Source: Lacrimispora sphenoides
GTDB lineage: Bacteria > Bacillota > Clostridia > Lachnospirales > Lachnospiraceae
Reading direction: 5' to 3'
Length of the DNA stretch: 64,000 nt
Assembly (NCBI RefSeq): GCF_900105215.1
Contig: NZ_FOIP01000001.1
Coordinates: 558,001 to 622,000, forward strand
Part shown: positions 24,987-33,503 of the stretch, one piece after another
How positions within the stretch are numbered: the stretch's first letter is position 1
Layout: the number at the start of each line of letters is the position of its first letter
Notes under the pieces: model-generated
The model's database searches: none
Seen by the model: the letters and a program-made list of their open reading frames with translations, nothing else
Told to the model about the DNA's origin: nothing
Translations under genes and position numbers: made by a program

Positions 24987-26165
24987 TTAATACCAATATG
25001 GCTCCCAGTCTGTAGAAAGCCGGGTCAATGCCTCCATATAAAAGTAGTCGCCCCAAAGAACACACTCATCAACTCCGTGGTTTGGACATGTGTTATATGG
25101 AGAACTCTTTGCATAGGTTCCATGTAATAGAAGACCATTTGATACAGCAGGATCAGTCACCGCGCACTCCGTAACCAGTGCATGCAGAAGCCTTTTCGCC
25201 ATACCTGTATAATATTCTGCTTTTTCATTTGGAAGATATTTGCTCATCTCAAGCATACCGCAGGCTGCAATTGCGGCTGCAGAAGAATCCCTTGGTTCAT
25301 CGCTTCCGTCACTAAAATCAAAATCCCAGTAAGGAACCATGTCTTTAGGCAAATGCTCCAGAAAATAATCCGTTACTTTGCAGAAAATATCAGCATATTC
25401 CTCATTTCTAAGAAATTTATAAGCAAGTGCAGATCCGTAGATTCCCCATGCCTGCCCTCTTGCCCAGGCAGAACCATCCCGATACCCCTGATGGGTGACG
25501 CCCTTCTTTGGTTCTCCTGTCTCAATATCAAAGAAAAAAGTATGATAAGTGGAATGATCTTCTCTAATAATATTTTTCATTACAGTTTTAATATGTGCTT
25601 CTGCTTTTTTTATGTAATTTTCCTCTCCAGTCACTTCACCCGCCCAGAAAAGCAGAGGCATATTAAGAAGGCAATCGATAATCATACGGTAATTGTTCTC
25701 TTCCCCCAGTTTCCCCCAGGCCTGAAAAAACTGGCCTTTTTCATGAAATCTCGTCATCAGATTATCTGCTGCCATAATAGCAGCTTCCTTACCAGTCGTA
25801 TTACCCGTAAGTTTGTATGCAGCTACACAGGAGGGGCAGTATAAAAATCCCATGTCATGGTGATTCACCCCTTCCTTTTCTTTGATCCTTCTATAAAAAT
25901 CCTTTACTTCGATTTCAGCTGTATTTCTTAATGCCCCATCTCCTGTTTTCTCATAAGCCAGCCATACCTCACCAGTCCAGAACCCAGGTGTCCATTCGTA
26001 GTTGGTCCCCTGCTGGTAGAAATTATTCACACTGGCCTCCTGGGGAAATTGTTCCGTAAACTGATTCGTCGCTACTTTGATCAGTTCTGCCGCCTTATCA
26101 TAGGCCGCTTTTAGTATTCCATCATCAATTTCCTTGTGCTGTAATAGTTCTTCTCTTGTTTGCAT
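24987..26165 (-). CDS. Glycoside hydrolase family 88 unsaturated glucuronyl hydrolase
   Basis: Cytoplasmic enzyme of 392 residues that removes 4,5-unsaturated uronic acid from lyase products by hydrating the double bond. Family features are EWTPGFWTGEVWLAYE, the catalytic Asp104 in NHHDMGFLYCPS, Asp164 in MIIDCLLNMPLLFW, the RGQAWGIYG segment, and DSSAAAIAACGMLEM. AGGAGG is seven bases before ATG 26165. Between the permease genes and the lyase gene, it completes the degradation chain: import, lyase, unsaturated uronyl hydrolase. Confidence 0.93.
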   Translation of the reverse strand: MQTREELLQHKEIDDGILKAAYDKAAELIKVATNQFTEQFPQEASVNNFYQQGTNYEWTPGFWTGEVWLAYEKTGDGALRNTAEIEVKDFYRRIKEKEGVNHHDMGFLYCPSCVAAYKLTGNTTGKEAAIMAADNLMTRFHEKGQFFQAWGKLGEENNYRMIIDCLLNMPLLFWAGEVTGEENYIKKAEAHIKTVMKNIIREDHSTYHTFFFDIETGEPKKGVTHQGYRDGSAWARGQAWGIYGSALAYKFLRNEEYADIFCKVTDYFLEHLPKDMVPYWDFDFSDGSDEPRDSSAAAIAACGMLEMSKYLPNEKAEYYTGMAKRLLHALVTECAVTDPAVSNGLLLHGTYAKSSPYNTCPNHGVDECVLWGDYFYMEALTRLSTDWEPYWY

Positions 26166-26200
26166 ATACCGTTCCTCCTCAAGTCAAGTAAATAATACCC

Positions 26201-27079
26201 TTATTCCTTCACTGCTCCGATCATAACTCCCTTTGTAAAGTATTTTTGTAAAAATGGATATACGAATAAAATCGGAACAGTAGCCACCATGATTGTGGCA
26301 TACTTAATGCTCTGCGCAATGGCCTCCGCATCAGCTCCCGCGCCTCCATTCATCCCCTGTAAATCATTGGATATAAGGATTTCTCTTAAGATAACCTGAA
26401 GGGGATATAATTCCCGGTCTCTTAAGATCGCAGAAGCCCAGAACCATGCATTCCATATGGAAACGCCATAATACAGAACCATAACTGCCATAATTGCTTT
26501 CGATAGCGGCAAAATAATCTTAAACAAAATGGTAATATGACCAGCCCCGTCAATTCTGGCTGCTTCCGTTAAGCTGTCTGGAATGGACTCAAAGGATGTT
26601 CTTAAGATAATCATATTATAAGTACTGATCATAAAAGGAATGATGAGTCCCCATCTGCTGTTAATCAAATGCATATCCTTTAGATTTAAATAAAACGGAA
26701 TCATTCCTCCTGAGAAAAACATGGTAAACAACACAAACAGCATCAAAGGCTTTTTAAACATAACGCCCTTCCTGGAAAAGAAATAAGCTGCAAGTGCAGT
26801 CATTACCAGATCCAGAGCAACACCTACCACCAGAATAAACAGAGTATTTGCATAACCTTTTAAAATCATAGGGTTTTCAAACACCTTCAAATATGCCTGA
26901 AGATTAAATCCCAAGGGCTTTAATAAGAAACCTGAATGTGCGATCAGCTGGCTGCTGTCGCTGAACGAAGCCATAGCCACAAACCACATGGGATATAAAC
27001 AGATTAATGCAACAATAGTCAAAATAATATAATTGACTACATGAAATATTCTCTCTCCGCGGGAAATTTTAACTTTCAT
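26201..27079 (-). CDS. Carbohydrate ABC transporter permease (LplC/YtcP type)
   Basis: Inner-membrane permease of 292 residues with about six hydrophobic segments and the cytoplasmic EAA loop (SLTEAARIDGAGHITILFKIILPLSKA) that docks to the ATPase. The pattern FDDSSQ-like N-terminus and end KYFTKGVMIGAVKE is typical of the LplC/YtcP group. Twelve bases separate it from the preceding permease gene. No ATPase gene is in the cluster, so a shared MsmK-like ATPase encoded elsewhere is expected. Confidence 0.95.
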   Translation of the reverse strand: MKVKISRGERIFHVVNYIILTIVALICLYPMWFVAMASFSDSSQLIAHSGFLLKPLGFNLQAYLKVFENPMILKGYANTLFILVVGVALDLVMTALAAYFFSRKGVMFKKPLMLFVLFTMFFSGGMIPFYLNLKDMHLINSRWGLIIPFMISTYNMIILRTSFESIPDSLTEAARIDGAGHITILFKIILPLSKAIMAVMVLYYGVSIWNAWFWASAILRDRELYPLQVILREILISNDLQGMNGGAGADAEAIAQSIKYATIMVATVPILFVYPFLQKYFTKGVMIGAVKE

Positions 27080-27091
27080 CTTTCTCCTCCT

Positions 27092-28021
27092 TTACCACAG
27101 GCTGTTTTCTGTTGTTTTTTTAGAGACCTTATTCGTAATATACAACAGAACACAGTTGATCACAGAATTAAACAGACCAATAGCGGTTGAATAACTCCAA
27201 TCCTGCTCAATTAAACCTGCACGGTATACATAAGAAGAAATAATATCTGCAGTTTGATAGGTAGACGGATTATATAGCAGAATCGTTTTCTCATATCCCA
27301 TACTCATCAGGGAACCCATTCTTAAAATCAGCATGATAATAATCGTAGGTGCAATTCCAGGTAACGTTACATTAAGAAGCTGTTTCCATTTCCCTGCACC
27401 ATCAATAGAGGCTGCTTCATATAACTGACTGTCAACACCAGATAATGCAGAAAGATAGATAATCGATCCCCAGCCAATCTCCTGCCATATACTGGTGGCT
27501 GTATATATTGTACGGAAATACGCAGGATTCTGAAGAAGAGGATTCCGCGTTCCCCCAAACAGCGCAACTATATCATTAAAAAGGCCGGTTGTCAGACAGA
27601 AATCCTTAATCATACCACAGGCAACTACCAGTGAAATAAAATGAGGCAGATAGGTAATTGTCTGAGAGAATTTTTTAAATTTAGCATTTTTTACTTCATT
27701 CAGCAAAAGGGCCAGAATAATAGGAGCCGGGAACCCAAATAGAATACTATAAATACTTAGCAACAGAGTATTTTTCAAAAGCCTTCCAAAATAAGGACTT
27801 GTAAAAAATCTGGTGAAATTTTCAAACCCCACCCACTCACTGCCAAATACTCCTTTGGCAGGCGTAAAATCTTTAAATGCAATAATTGCACCATACATCG
27901 GTTTATACATAAAAACAGCATAATAAATAAGGACAGGAAGCACCAGCAGATATAACGTCCAGTTTCTCTGTAAATCTTTCCTGATTCTATTGCTCAACGA
28001 ATTTCCCATCATTCCTTCCAT
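27092..28021 (-). CDS. Carbohydrate ABC transporter permease (LplB/YteP type)
   Basis: Membrane permease of 309 residues with about six hydrophobic segments, an N-terminal LYLLVLPVLIYYAVFMYKPMYGAIIAFKDF, and the EAA loop LYEAASIDGAGKWKQLLNVTLPGI. The start is uncertain: ATG 28021 has AAGGAAGGG only a few bases upstream, and in-frame ATGs follow at codons 4 and 5. Partner of the downstream permease and of the binding lipoprotein encoded just upstream. Confidence 0.94.
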   Translation of the reverse strand: MEGMMGNSLSNRIRKDLQRNWTLYLLVLPVLIYYAVFMYKPMYGAIIAFKDFTPAKGVFGSEWVGFENFTRFFTSPYFGRLLKNTLLLSIYSILFGFPAPIILALLLNEVKNAKFKKFSQTITYLPHFISLVVACGMIKDFCLTTGLFNDIVALFGGTRNPLLQNPAYFRTIYTATSIWQEIGWGSIIYLSALSGVDSQLYEAASIDGAGKWKQLLNVTLPGIAPTIIIMLILRMGSLMSMGYEKTILLYNPSTYQTADIISSYVYRAGLIEQDWSYSTAIGLFNSVINCVLLYITNKVSKKTTENSLW

Positions 28022-28126
28022 CCCTTCCTTTCATCTGAATACTTGATCCAAAAACTTTGATTTGAAAACAGCCGGGGACTGACTATGCAATCGCCCGGCC
28101 ATATTTAAATTGGAAATCAACCAGAG

Positions 28127-29797
28127 TTATCTAGCTTCATAACGCTCTAAAGCTGCGTTTTCAATCTCAAGTGCACGGTCCAGTTTCATATCCTTTAATG
28201 TCTGGATATAATTATCCCATTTATCAAAGCTTTCTGTACCAAAGATAAATTTAAGGGACATTTCATCTATATAAGTAGTAAGCTCATTTGTAATAGTGGC
28301 CAGTTCCTTAGATTCCTCCTGGGTTGGAGTGATATTTGGAACTGTATGTTTGTTTGCATTTGCAACTTCCCATACCTGTGGGCAATCCTTAACGGTAGGA
28401 AGCTGTAAATACTGCTCAAGATAGTTAAGATCCTGTACAAATGGACCGTTATAATTAGCACGGACGTATTTGGATAAAGACTGTGCCAGTGGCCAGCCAT
28501 CCGGGTTATTCATAACCAGATCGGTATAAACGGCTTTCCCATCCTTCATCTCATAAGATACACCTTCAACACCATAATTAAATAAGTTATGCCCTGCCTC
28601 AGAATAACCGTAATCCAATAATCTGGCTGCCAGTTCTACATTTTTACAGCTGGTGGTAATGGCTGCTCCCACATCGGGGAACTTATTTTCCATATAGCCA
28701 TATTCAGGTGTAGCACCCTTTTCTAACGTTGGAGTTGGAGTCGGAACCAGCAAATAGTCAGGATTGGTCTTCTGTACGCTTGTCATAAACAGCTGCATAC
28801 GGCTTGCTGCCCAGCCTACAGAAACACCTGATTTATCACTGGTCATCTTAGCCGTTACCTGATCACCGTTAAGAGTAGCAATATCCTTATCAATTAACCC
28901 CTCCTGATACCACTGGTTCATAGTCATCAGATAATCCTTATATCCGTCCTGAGCAGGTGCAAAAGCGATCTTGCCCTCATCATCGATGATAAACCATGTA
29001 GAGTTTGCAGCTCCTACATGATAGGCGAATGCAAATGGGTTGGACTGTTTGAAGTTGGTCCAGTCAAAACTGATAGGAGCCTCAGCACCCTTCTTTTCCT
29101 TAAATGCAGTCAGTACCGTATGCCACTCGTCGATGGTTGTAGGCACTTCAAGTCCCAGTTCATCCAGCCAATCCTGACGGATGAACCCACCTACTGTATA
29201 GCGCAGCTTATCTTCGCCGCGGATGAATGGGAATGCAAAATAGTGGCCGTCATCTGTCTTAATCATCTTATCTACATCAGGGTTTTCCGCCAGGTATTTT
29301 TTAAGGTTTGGACAATACATATCAAAAACATCATTTAAAGGAATGATAACTCCATCCTTAATTGCTTTTTCCGGACCGCCTGGATACATCTTTACCCATT
29401 GCCACTCCATAATATCAGGGAGATTTCCATCAGCAACAATTAAATTAAACTGTTCCTTTGCCTGGTCCGCACCTGCTGCGGGATGCTGGAACTTAATTGT
29501 AACACCGGTCTGTTCCTGTAACGCTTTTCCTAATTCAGTTTCACCTAAATTAGTAAAGTTAGCTGATGCGTTAGGATTTAGCGCAAGCCAATAGGTAAGA
29601 TCCCCTCCCTTTGTCAGAGGATAAGATACCTCTCCCCCTGCTTCCGCATTCGAACTGCTTTCCCCGGTATTTGCTGCTTCCTTTGTCTCCCCTGCCCCTG
29701 GGGCTGCCCCTGTTTTACTTCCACACCCTGCCAGCAGAGAGATGGCAGTCGCCGTTGCTACTAATACAGCAATTGGTCTTTTTAAATTTCTCTTCAT
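28127..29797 (-). CDS. Oligosaccharide-binding lipoprotein of an ABC transporter (LplA type)
   Basis: Large (556-residue) extracellular binding protein. Signal: MKRNLKRP, hydrophobic run, lipobox LLAGC with Cys25, then an Ala/Gly/Glu-rich linker. The size and features (ADGNLPDIMEWQWVKMYPGG, PFIRGEDKLRYTVGGFIRQDWLDELGL) are those of the LplA/YtcQ group, which is larger than ordinary sugar binders. GGAGG precedes the ATG. First gene of the transporter-GH88-lyase operon, downstream of a YtdP-like regulator. Confidence 0.95.
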   Translation of the reverse strand: MKRNLKRPIAVLVATATAISLLAGCGSKTGAAPGAGETKEAANTGESSSNAEAGGEVSYPLTKGGDLTYWLALNPNASANFTNLGETELGKALQEQTGVTIKFQHPAAGADQAKEQFNLIVADGNLPDIMEWQWVKMYPGGPEKAIKDGVIIPLNDVFDMYCPNLKKYLAENPDVDKMIKTDDGHYFAFPFIRGEDKLRYTVGGFIRQDWLDELGLEVPTTIDEWHTVLTAFKEKKGAEAPISFDWTNFKQSNPFAFAYHVGAANSTWFIIDDEGKIAFAPAQDGYKDYLMTMNQWYQEGLIDKDIATLNGDQVTAKMTSDKSGVSVGWAASRMQLFMTSVQKTNPDYLLVPTPTPTLEKGATPEYGYMENKFPDVGAAITTSCKNVELAARLLDYGYSEAGHNLFNYGVEGVSYEMKDGKAVYTDLVMNNPDGWPLAQSLSKYVRANYNGPFVQDLNYLEQYLQLPTVKDCPQVWEVANANKHTVPNITPTQEESKELATITNELTTYIDEMSLKFIFGTESFDKWDNYIQTLKDMKLDRALEIENAALERYEAR

Positions 29798-29817
29798 AAT
29801 ACTTCCTCCTTCTTTTT

Positions 29818-29865
29818 ATGCACATTGCACTTATTTGCTTATATTCTACATGGTACTATGTGCAT
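29818..29865. repeat. Inverted repeat upstream of the LplA-type gene
   Basis: ATGCACAT at 29818-29825 and ATGTGCAT at 29858-29865, 32 bases apart, in the leader/promoter region. ATGCACA also occurs near 1.21 kb at the other binding-protein promoter. A regulator site is possible but unproven. Confidence 0.4.
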
Positions 29866-29883
29866 TTTATATACTCAAATATT

Positions 29884-29923
29884 GAAAAAGGTTGACAAAA
29901 TCACATGATCTCATCAACCTTTC
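29884..29923 (-). terminator. Terminator of the YtdP-like regulator gene
   Basis: On the minus strand AAAGGTTGA pairs with TCAACCTTT around an 18-base loop, then TTTTTC. It separates the regulator from the transporter operon. Confidence 0.75.
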
Positions 29924-29962
29924 TTGACTAAAACTAAAATTCATTTACAATTTATCGAATCT

Positions 29963-32248
29963 CTACCGTCCATTTTTTAATTGTCCAGGCGTTGCTCCTG
30001 TAAATTTCTTAAAGGTTCTGATAAAAGTGGAGCTGTCCCGGAAACCTACTCTCTCCGCTACCTCAACCACATTAATCCCCTCTGCCAAAAGTTTCTCTGC
30101 TTCATCGATCCGTGTTTGATTGATGACCTTTAAAAGGCTTTCCCCTGTGTACTTTTTATAAATAGAGGATAGATAAGCAGGGGTCATATGAAAATGAAGT
30201 CCTGTCTGAGAAATATTTAAGTCAGGATCGCTGAAATTCTCCCGGATATATATCTGCAGCTTTTCGCACAATTGTTGATTTTGTCCGCACTCTTTGGAGT
30301 TATCCGAGGATTTACACAATTTTTCAACGGCTCCTCCAAACGTTTCCTTGATTTTCTCAAGAGGCATTTTTACAGAAATGCGCTTTAGTCCTAAATCTTC
30401 ACCTGGAATCTCCTCTACTTCCTGTACTCCTTTCATAATTGTTCCCATTAAGTCATACAGAAGGCATTTTAACATATCCAGAGATGCTTTATTTTCCAGA
30501 AAATTGACATCTAAAATTTTATTAATATAAGAAGAAGCCAATGCGCTGTTGCGGCTTTTGATTGCCGCTATGATTCGTAGTTCCTGATCAGTTGAATAAT
30601 CGTATTTTTTATGGGTACTGTTTTTAATTTCCCGGTAACTGATATAATCAGGATCCAGAACAGCCACAAACTCCTCTGCTTCTCTTGCTTCCATATAGGA
30701 TAAATGAATCCCCTCAAGCCCTTTATGAGCTTCTCCTGCCAATACAACTGTCATAAATCCAAAATTCTCATAGATATATTTCTGCATTGCATCGATAATT
30801 TCCTCTAACTTCTCATCATACCCTTCAGAAAGTTCAGGGATATTGACAATCATCGCGACGGCATCTCCCAGCTCCACCTTCTCCAGACTGAAGCTGCCTT
30901 CAACTCCTTCTCCAAACACATTTCCAATAATAAACTTTCTCAGACTGTTTATTTGTATGTATTCTTCCTGGTTTTCCTCCCGCCCGGAAGCGTCCTTTCC
31001 TGTAATAAGCAGTACAAGGTTGCTTTCTTCCCGGAACTTCTTAACAATTGCATCCCGGTCCGGTGTATCTTTACTTTGTTCAAAGGAATTTATCATCAGA
31101 TCCGTTAGATAATACTGTTTTACCACTTCCTGGCTCCTGCTCACCATATGTTTAAAATCCGATCGTTCAGCCAGAAGTGAAATGGTTTTTTCCTCCAGAT
31201 ATAAATATTCATTGTCAACAAATATCTCCTGAGTATTATCGTGTTTCCGGAACACTTCCATGAGAACCTTTAAGGGACTGTAGTTGATTTTCATCATCCT
31301 GGAGGCTGCTCCGAAACCGGTAAACAGGCAGATAAATATGCCAATAACGAAAATATTCCGCATCTTTCCTGCTGAACCGCTTATCATTTTCTCTGGCATC
31401 AGCAGAACATATTTCCAATTAAACGTATCGGAAAATACAGTGCGTATAATATAATCTTCCCCATTCCACCTTATTTTCTGATCCCCATCCTGATTTAGAT
31501 GGTCATATTGGATTCCAATGCTTGAATAATCCTCAGACCGGTTCATAATCTGATTATCCTCATTTATAATCAGCCAATCCAAGCCCGACTCCCAGGAAGC
31601 CATTTCAATGCTGCTGTTTAATGCATCCATATCCAGCCAGATTCCGATCATTGCAGTGGATTCTCCGAATTCTCCTTTTAAGTTGTTCATGGTCAAAAGG
31701 AGGGTAGGTCTTCTCTGAGTCCATTTGGAGTTCATTGGAATCGAATCACGAAAGTGATATTCAGACAAATGATTTTTCAAAATCTCAGCTGATTTTGTAT
31801 CTTCCGCTCCAAAACAATAAAGATCACTATACATGGGAAAATCCATGTTGCCAAAGGAAGAGACCACTTTGTTACAGTTCTTAAAATAAACCATGATATC
31901 TTTGCAGTAATCGCCGCTTTTATTGATCGTTACCTTAAGATCCATAATTTCATTCTGAATCGTATAAAGCTGATAGGAATTGTCGGACCGAAATTCTCCC
32001 TTCACCACAGACAGCTGCTGTACGTTCTTGTTAAGAGCCAATTGTGTTAAAATATTCTCATAGTATTCCAGCTCTCTGTCACAGGTGTTTTTCACAGTCT
32101 GAATCAAACTCCGGTTAGAGGTATCCGCCTGTTCCTTTGCAATATAATAAGCATAAAAATAAAACAAAATCCCCATGGAAATTGGGATTAGAAAAATGAA
32201 GCCATAAGATAAATACAGCTTTTTATAAGCTTTACCCTTGTTTATCAT
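29963..32248 (-). CDS. Membrane-anchored AraC family regulator (YtdP/YesS type)
   Basis: Protein of about 761 residues. An N-terminal membrane segment (about 10-34, YLSYGFIFLIPISMGILFYFYAYYI) is followed by an extracytoplasmic sensor region with Cache-like character, a second membrane segment near 300-322 (IFVIGIFICLFTGFGAA), a cytoplasmic middle, and a C-terminal AraC double helix-turn-helix (ISQTGLHFHMTPAYLSSIYKKYTGESLLKVI; VAERVGFRDSSTFIRTFKKFTGATPGQL). ATG 32248 has AAAGGAAG eight bases upstream; the longer frame from 32305 has none. Such one-component sensors control the adjacent sugar operon; here the LplA-GH88-lyase genes are the expected target. Confidence 0.93.
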   Translation of the reverse strand: MINKGKAYKKLYLSYGFIFLIPISMGILFYFYAYYIAKEQADTSNRSLIQTVKNTCDRELEYYENILTQLALNKNVQQLSVVKGEFRSDNSYQLYTIQNEIMDLKVTINKSGDYCKDIMVYFKNCNKVVSSFGNMDFPMYSDLYCFGAEDTKSAEILKNHLSEYHFRDSIPMNSKWTQRRPTLLLTMNNLKGEFGESTAMIGIWLDMDALNSSIEMASWESGLDWLIINEDNQIMNRSEDYSSIGIQYDHLNQDGDQKIRWNGEDYIIRTVFSDTFNWKYVLLMPEKMISGSAGKMRNIFVIGIFICLFTGFGAASRMMKINYSPLKVLMEVFRKHDNTQEIFVDNEYLYLEEKTISLLAERSDFKHMVSRSQEVVKQYYLTDLMINSFEQSKDTPDRDAIVKKFREESNLVLLITGKDASGREENQEEYIQINSLRKFIIGNVFGEGVEGSFSLEKVELGDAVAMIVNIPELSEGYDEKLEEIIDAMQKYIYENFGFMTVVLAGEAHKGLEGIHLSYMEAREAEEFVAVLDPDYISYREIKNSTHKKYDYSTDQELRIIAAIKSRNSALASSYINKILDVNFLENKASLDMLKCLLYDLMGTIMKGVQEVEEIPGEDLGLKRISVKMPLEKIKETFGGAVEKLCKSSDNSKECGQNQQLCEKLQIYIRENFSDPDLNISQTGLHFHMTPAYLSSIYKKYTGESLLKVINQTRIDEAEKLLAEGINVVEVAERVGFRDSSTFIRTFKKFTGATPGQLKNGR

Positions 32249-32375
32249 ACTTTTTACTTCCTTTAATCGTATCTTCTTATGGTATATTTTATCATAAATA
32301 TGCAATTAAATATAGATGTTATGGTCGTTCTTTATAATTTGGCCAATTCCTTCCTTAAATTCCATCTTTTATATG

Positions 32376-32404
32376 TTACAATTCTATTACATAAGTGTTA
32401 CAAT
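32376..32404 (+). promoter_or_regulatory. Putative promoter of the 22-codon mini-gene
   Basis: TACAAT at 32399-32404, 17 bases after TTACAA at 32376-32381. The two boxes lie within a direct repeat of TGTTACAAT. The -35 is poor, the -10 good. Leader about 35 bases. Confidence 0.45.
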
Positions 32405-32447
32405 GAAGTTGTTCAAAAGACAAATAATAATAAGGAGGTTACGTATC

Positions 32448-32516
32448 ATGTTCTTTGATTTAAGCTCATGTAACTTAAGCGATTTATTAGATTTAATTTC
32501 TCAGTTCTGCAAATAA
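32448..32516 (+). CDS. 22-residue acidic peptide gene
   Basis: ATG 32448-32450 to TAA 32514-32516, behind AAGGAGG nine bases upstream. The peptide starts MFFDLSSCNLSDLLDLISQF and ends Cys-Lys. It has two Cys (8 and 21), three Asp, no Arg, and an amphipathic Leu pattern. It has its own promoter-like boxes and a strong terminator, so it forms a complete free-standing gene. No known family is recognised. Signal peptide, type I toxin and leader peptide were considered; there is no downstream gene to attenuate and no long hydrophobic core. Confidence 0.6.
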   Translation: MFFDLSSCNLSDLLDLISQFCK

Positions 32517-32523
32517 TATTACG

Positions 32524-32559
32524 AAAAGGTTCAGCCGCCCTCACGGTTGAACCTTTTTT
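32524..32559 (+). terminator. Terminator of the mini-gene
   Basis: AAAAGGTTCA pairs with TGAACCTTTT around a CG-closed loop, followed by TTTTTT. Eight bases after the stop at 32516. It may also serve the facing VOC gene on the minus strand. Confidence 0.88.
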
Positions 32560-32575
32560 CTGCTATTCTTTATTC

Positions 32576-32944
32576 TTATTTCCTGCACAAGCAGAAAGGA
32601 TGCCCTGACGGGTCAAACATTGTGATAAAATCATCACCGCCGTATTGATCCTCCGCCATAACGGCCCCTAATTCTTTTGCTGCTTCTGCCATTTCTAAAA
32701 CATCGTCAACCTGGAAATCAAAATGCATTTGCTTTTGCTGCTTTTCATTTTCTTCCGGCCATATTGGCGGGATATACCCTGGTTCTTCTATGAATAAAAA
32801 TACAATTCCAGTGGAGCTGCGGACAGCTGGCCGGCCAAATAACTCACACATTTCCCAGCCTAGCAATTCACCATAAAACTTCTGTAACTTTCTTTCATCA
32901 TCACAATCAACCATTACATTACCTAATAATACTTCCTGTCTCAT
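32576..32944 (-). CDS. VOC superfamily (glyoxalase/bleomycin resistance-like) protein
   Basis: Protein of 122 residues with the paired beta-alpha-beta-beta-beta modules of the VOC fold: LGNVMVDCDDERKLQKFYGELLGWE at the start and MHFDFQVDDVLEMAEAAKELGA then FITMFDPSGHPFCLCRK at the end. The ligand is unknown. ATG 32944 with GGAGG four bases before it is preferred; the ATG at 32965 has no ribosome site and sits next to a TATAAT box. Monocistronic. Confidence 0.88.
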   Translation of the reverse strand: MRQEVLLGNVMVDCDDERKLQKFYGELLGWEMCELFGRPAVRSSTGIVFLFIEEPGYIPPIWPEENEKQQKQMHFDFQVDDVLEMAEAAKELGAVMAEDQYGGDDFITMFDPSGHPFCLCRK

Positions 32945-33076
32945 TTGCCCTCCATAAACTCTCATTTATTTCATTATAGCAAAGGTATGGTTAAAATACA
33001 GACCTGGATTTTCCCGTACCTTAAGGTCAAGTTCCGCATATGATATAACAATAGAAAAAGCAAAGGAGTTTCTTAT

Positions 33077-33373
33077 ATGTGCAGCCCATGCATTTTTACC
33101 CCATACCGCGATGTAAACTGCAAAGACCTGGCGATCTTCTATGAGGCCACAAGGGAATTACGGGGCGCAACCTATAAGCCCTACCTGGTATCCATTCAAG
33201 AGGCCAGGGGAATCAACTTCCGTTTTATCTGCAATTCCTTCATTATGACCCGCCCTCCCCAGAATGCCATAACCATGGTATGCATTTTCAAACCCTTTTG
33301 CAAAGAGGGGGAAAAGGAGGAGTTAAGGGCGGTTGTAACTAGTATATGTAAAATGGGATGCTATAAAGGTTAG
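33077..33373 (+). CDS. Hypothetical Cys-rich protein
   Basis: Protein of 98 residues, not recognised. It begins MCSPCIFTPYRD and has further Cys in VNCKDL, RFICNSF, MVCIFKPFCKEG and SICKMGCYKG, giving eight in all. No signal peptide or membrane segment. AAAGGAG lies eight bases before ATG 33077. The paired Cys suggest metal binding, but their spacing is irregular. No neighbours share its strand closely, so context gives no clue. Confidence 0.65.
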   Translation: MCSPCIFTPYRDVNCKDLAIFYEATRELRGATYKPYLVSIQEARGINFRFICNSFIMTRPPQNAITMVCIFKPFCKEGEKEELRAVVTSICKMGCYKG

Positions 33374-33451
33374 TGAAAATAAGGTGATTTTATGAAAGCG
33401 AAAACCAAGATCGGAGATTGGATATATCCTGCCCCGGTTTTCTTTCATTGG

Positions 33452-33498
33452 AAGCGGCCTGCCAGATCATGATTTGTACTGATCAAAGCAGGCCGCTT
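33452..33498. terminator. Large hairpin between convergent genes
   Basis: AAGCGGCCTGC (33452-33462) pairs perfectly with GCAGGCCGCTT (33488-33498); the loop has an inner GATCA/TGATC stem. There is no good T-run, so it may be a weak terminator for the alcohol dehydrogenase gene or simply a structural element. Confidence 0.5.
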
Positions 33499-33503
33499 AA
33501 GCT

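Noticed and set aside
33392..33472. 26-residue frame with AAGGTGA upstream
   Set aside because: Its last third lies in the arm of the hairpin at 33452-33498 and composition is unremarkable. Too little support for a gene.
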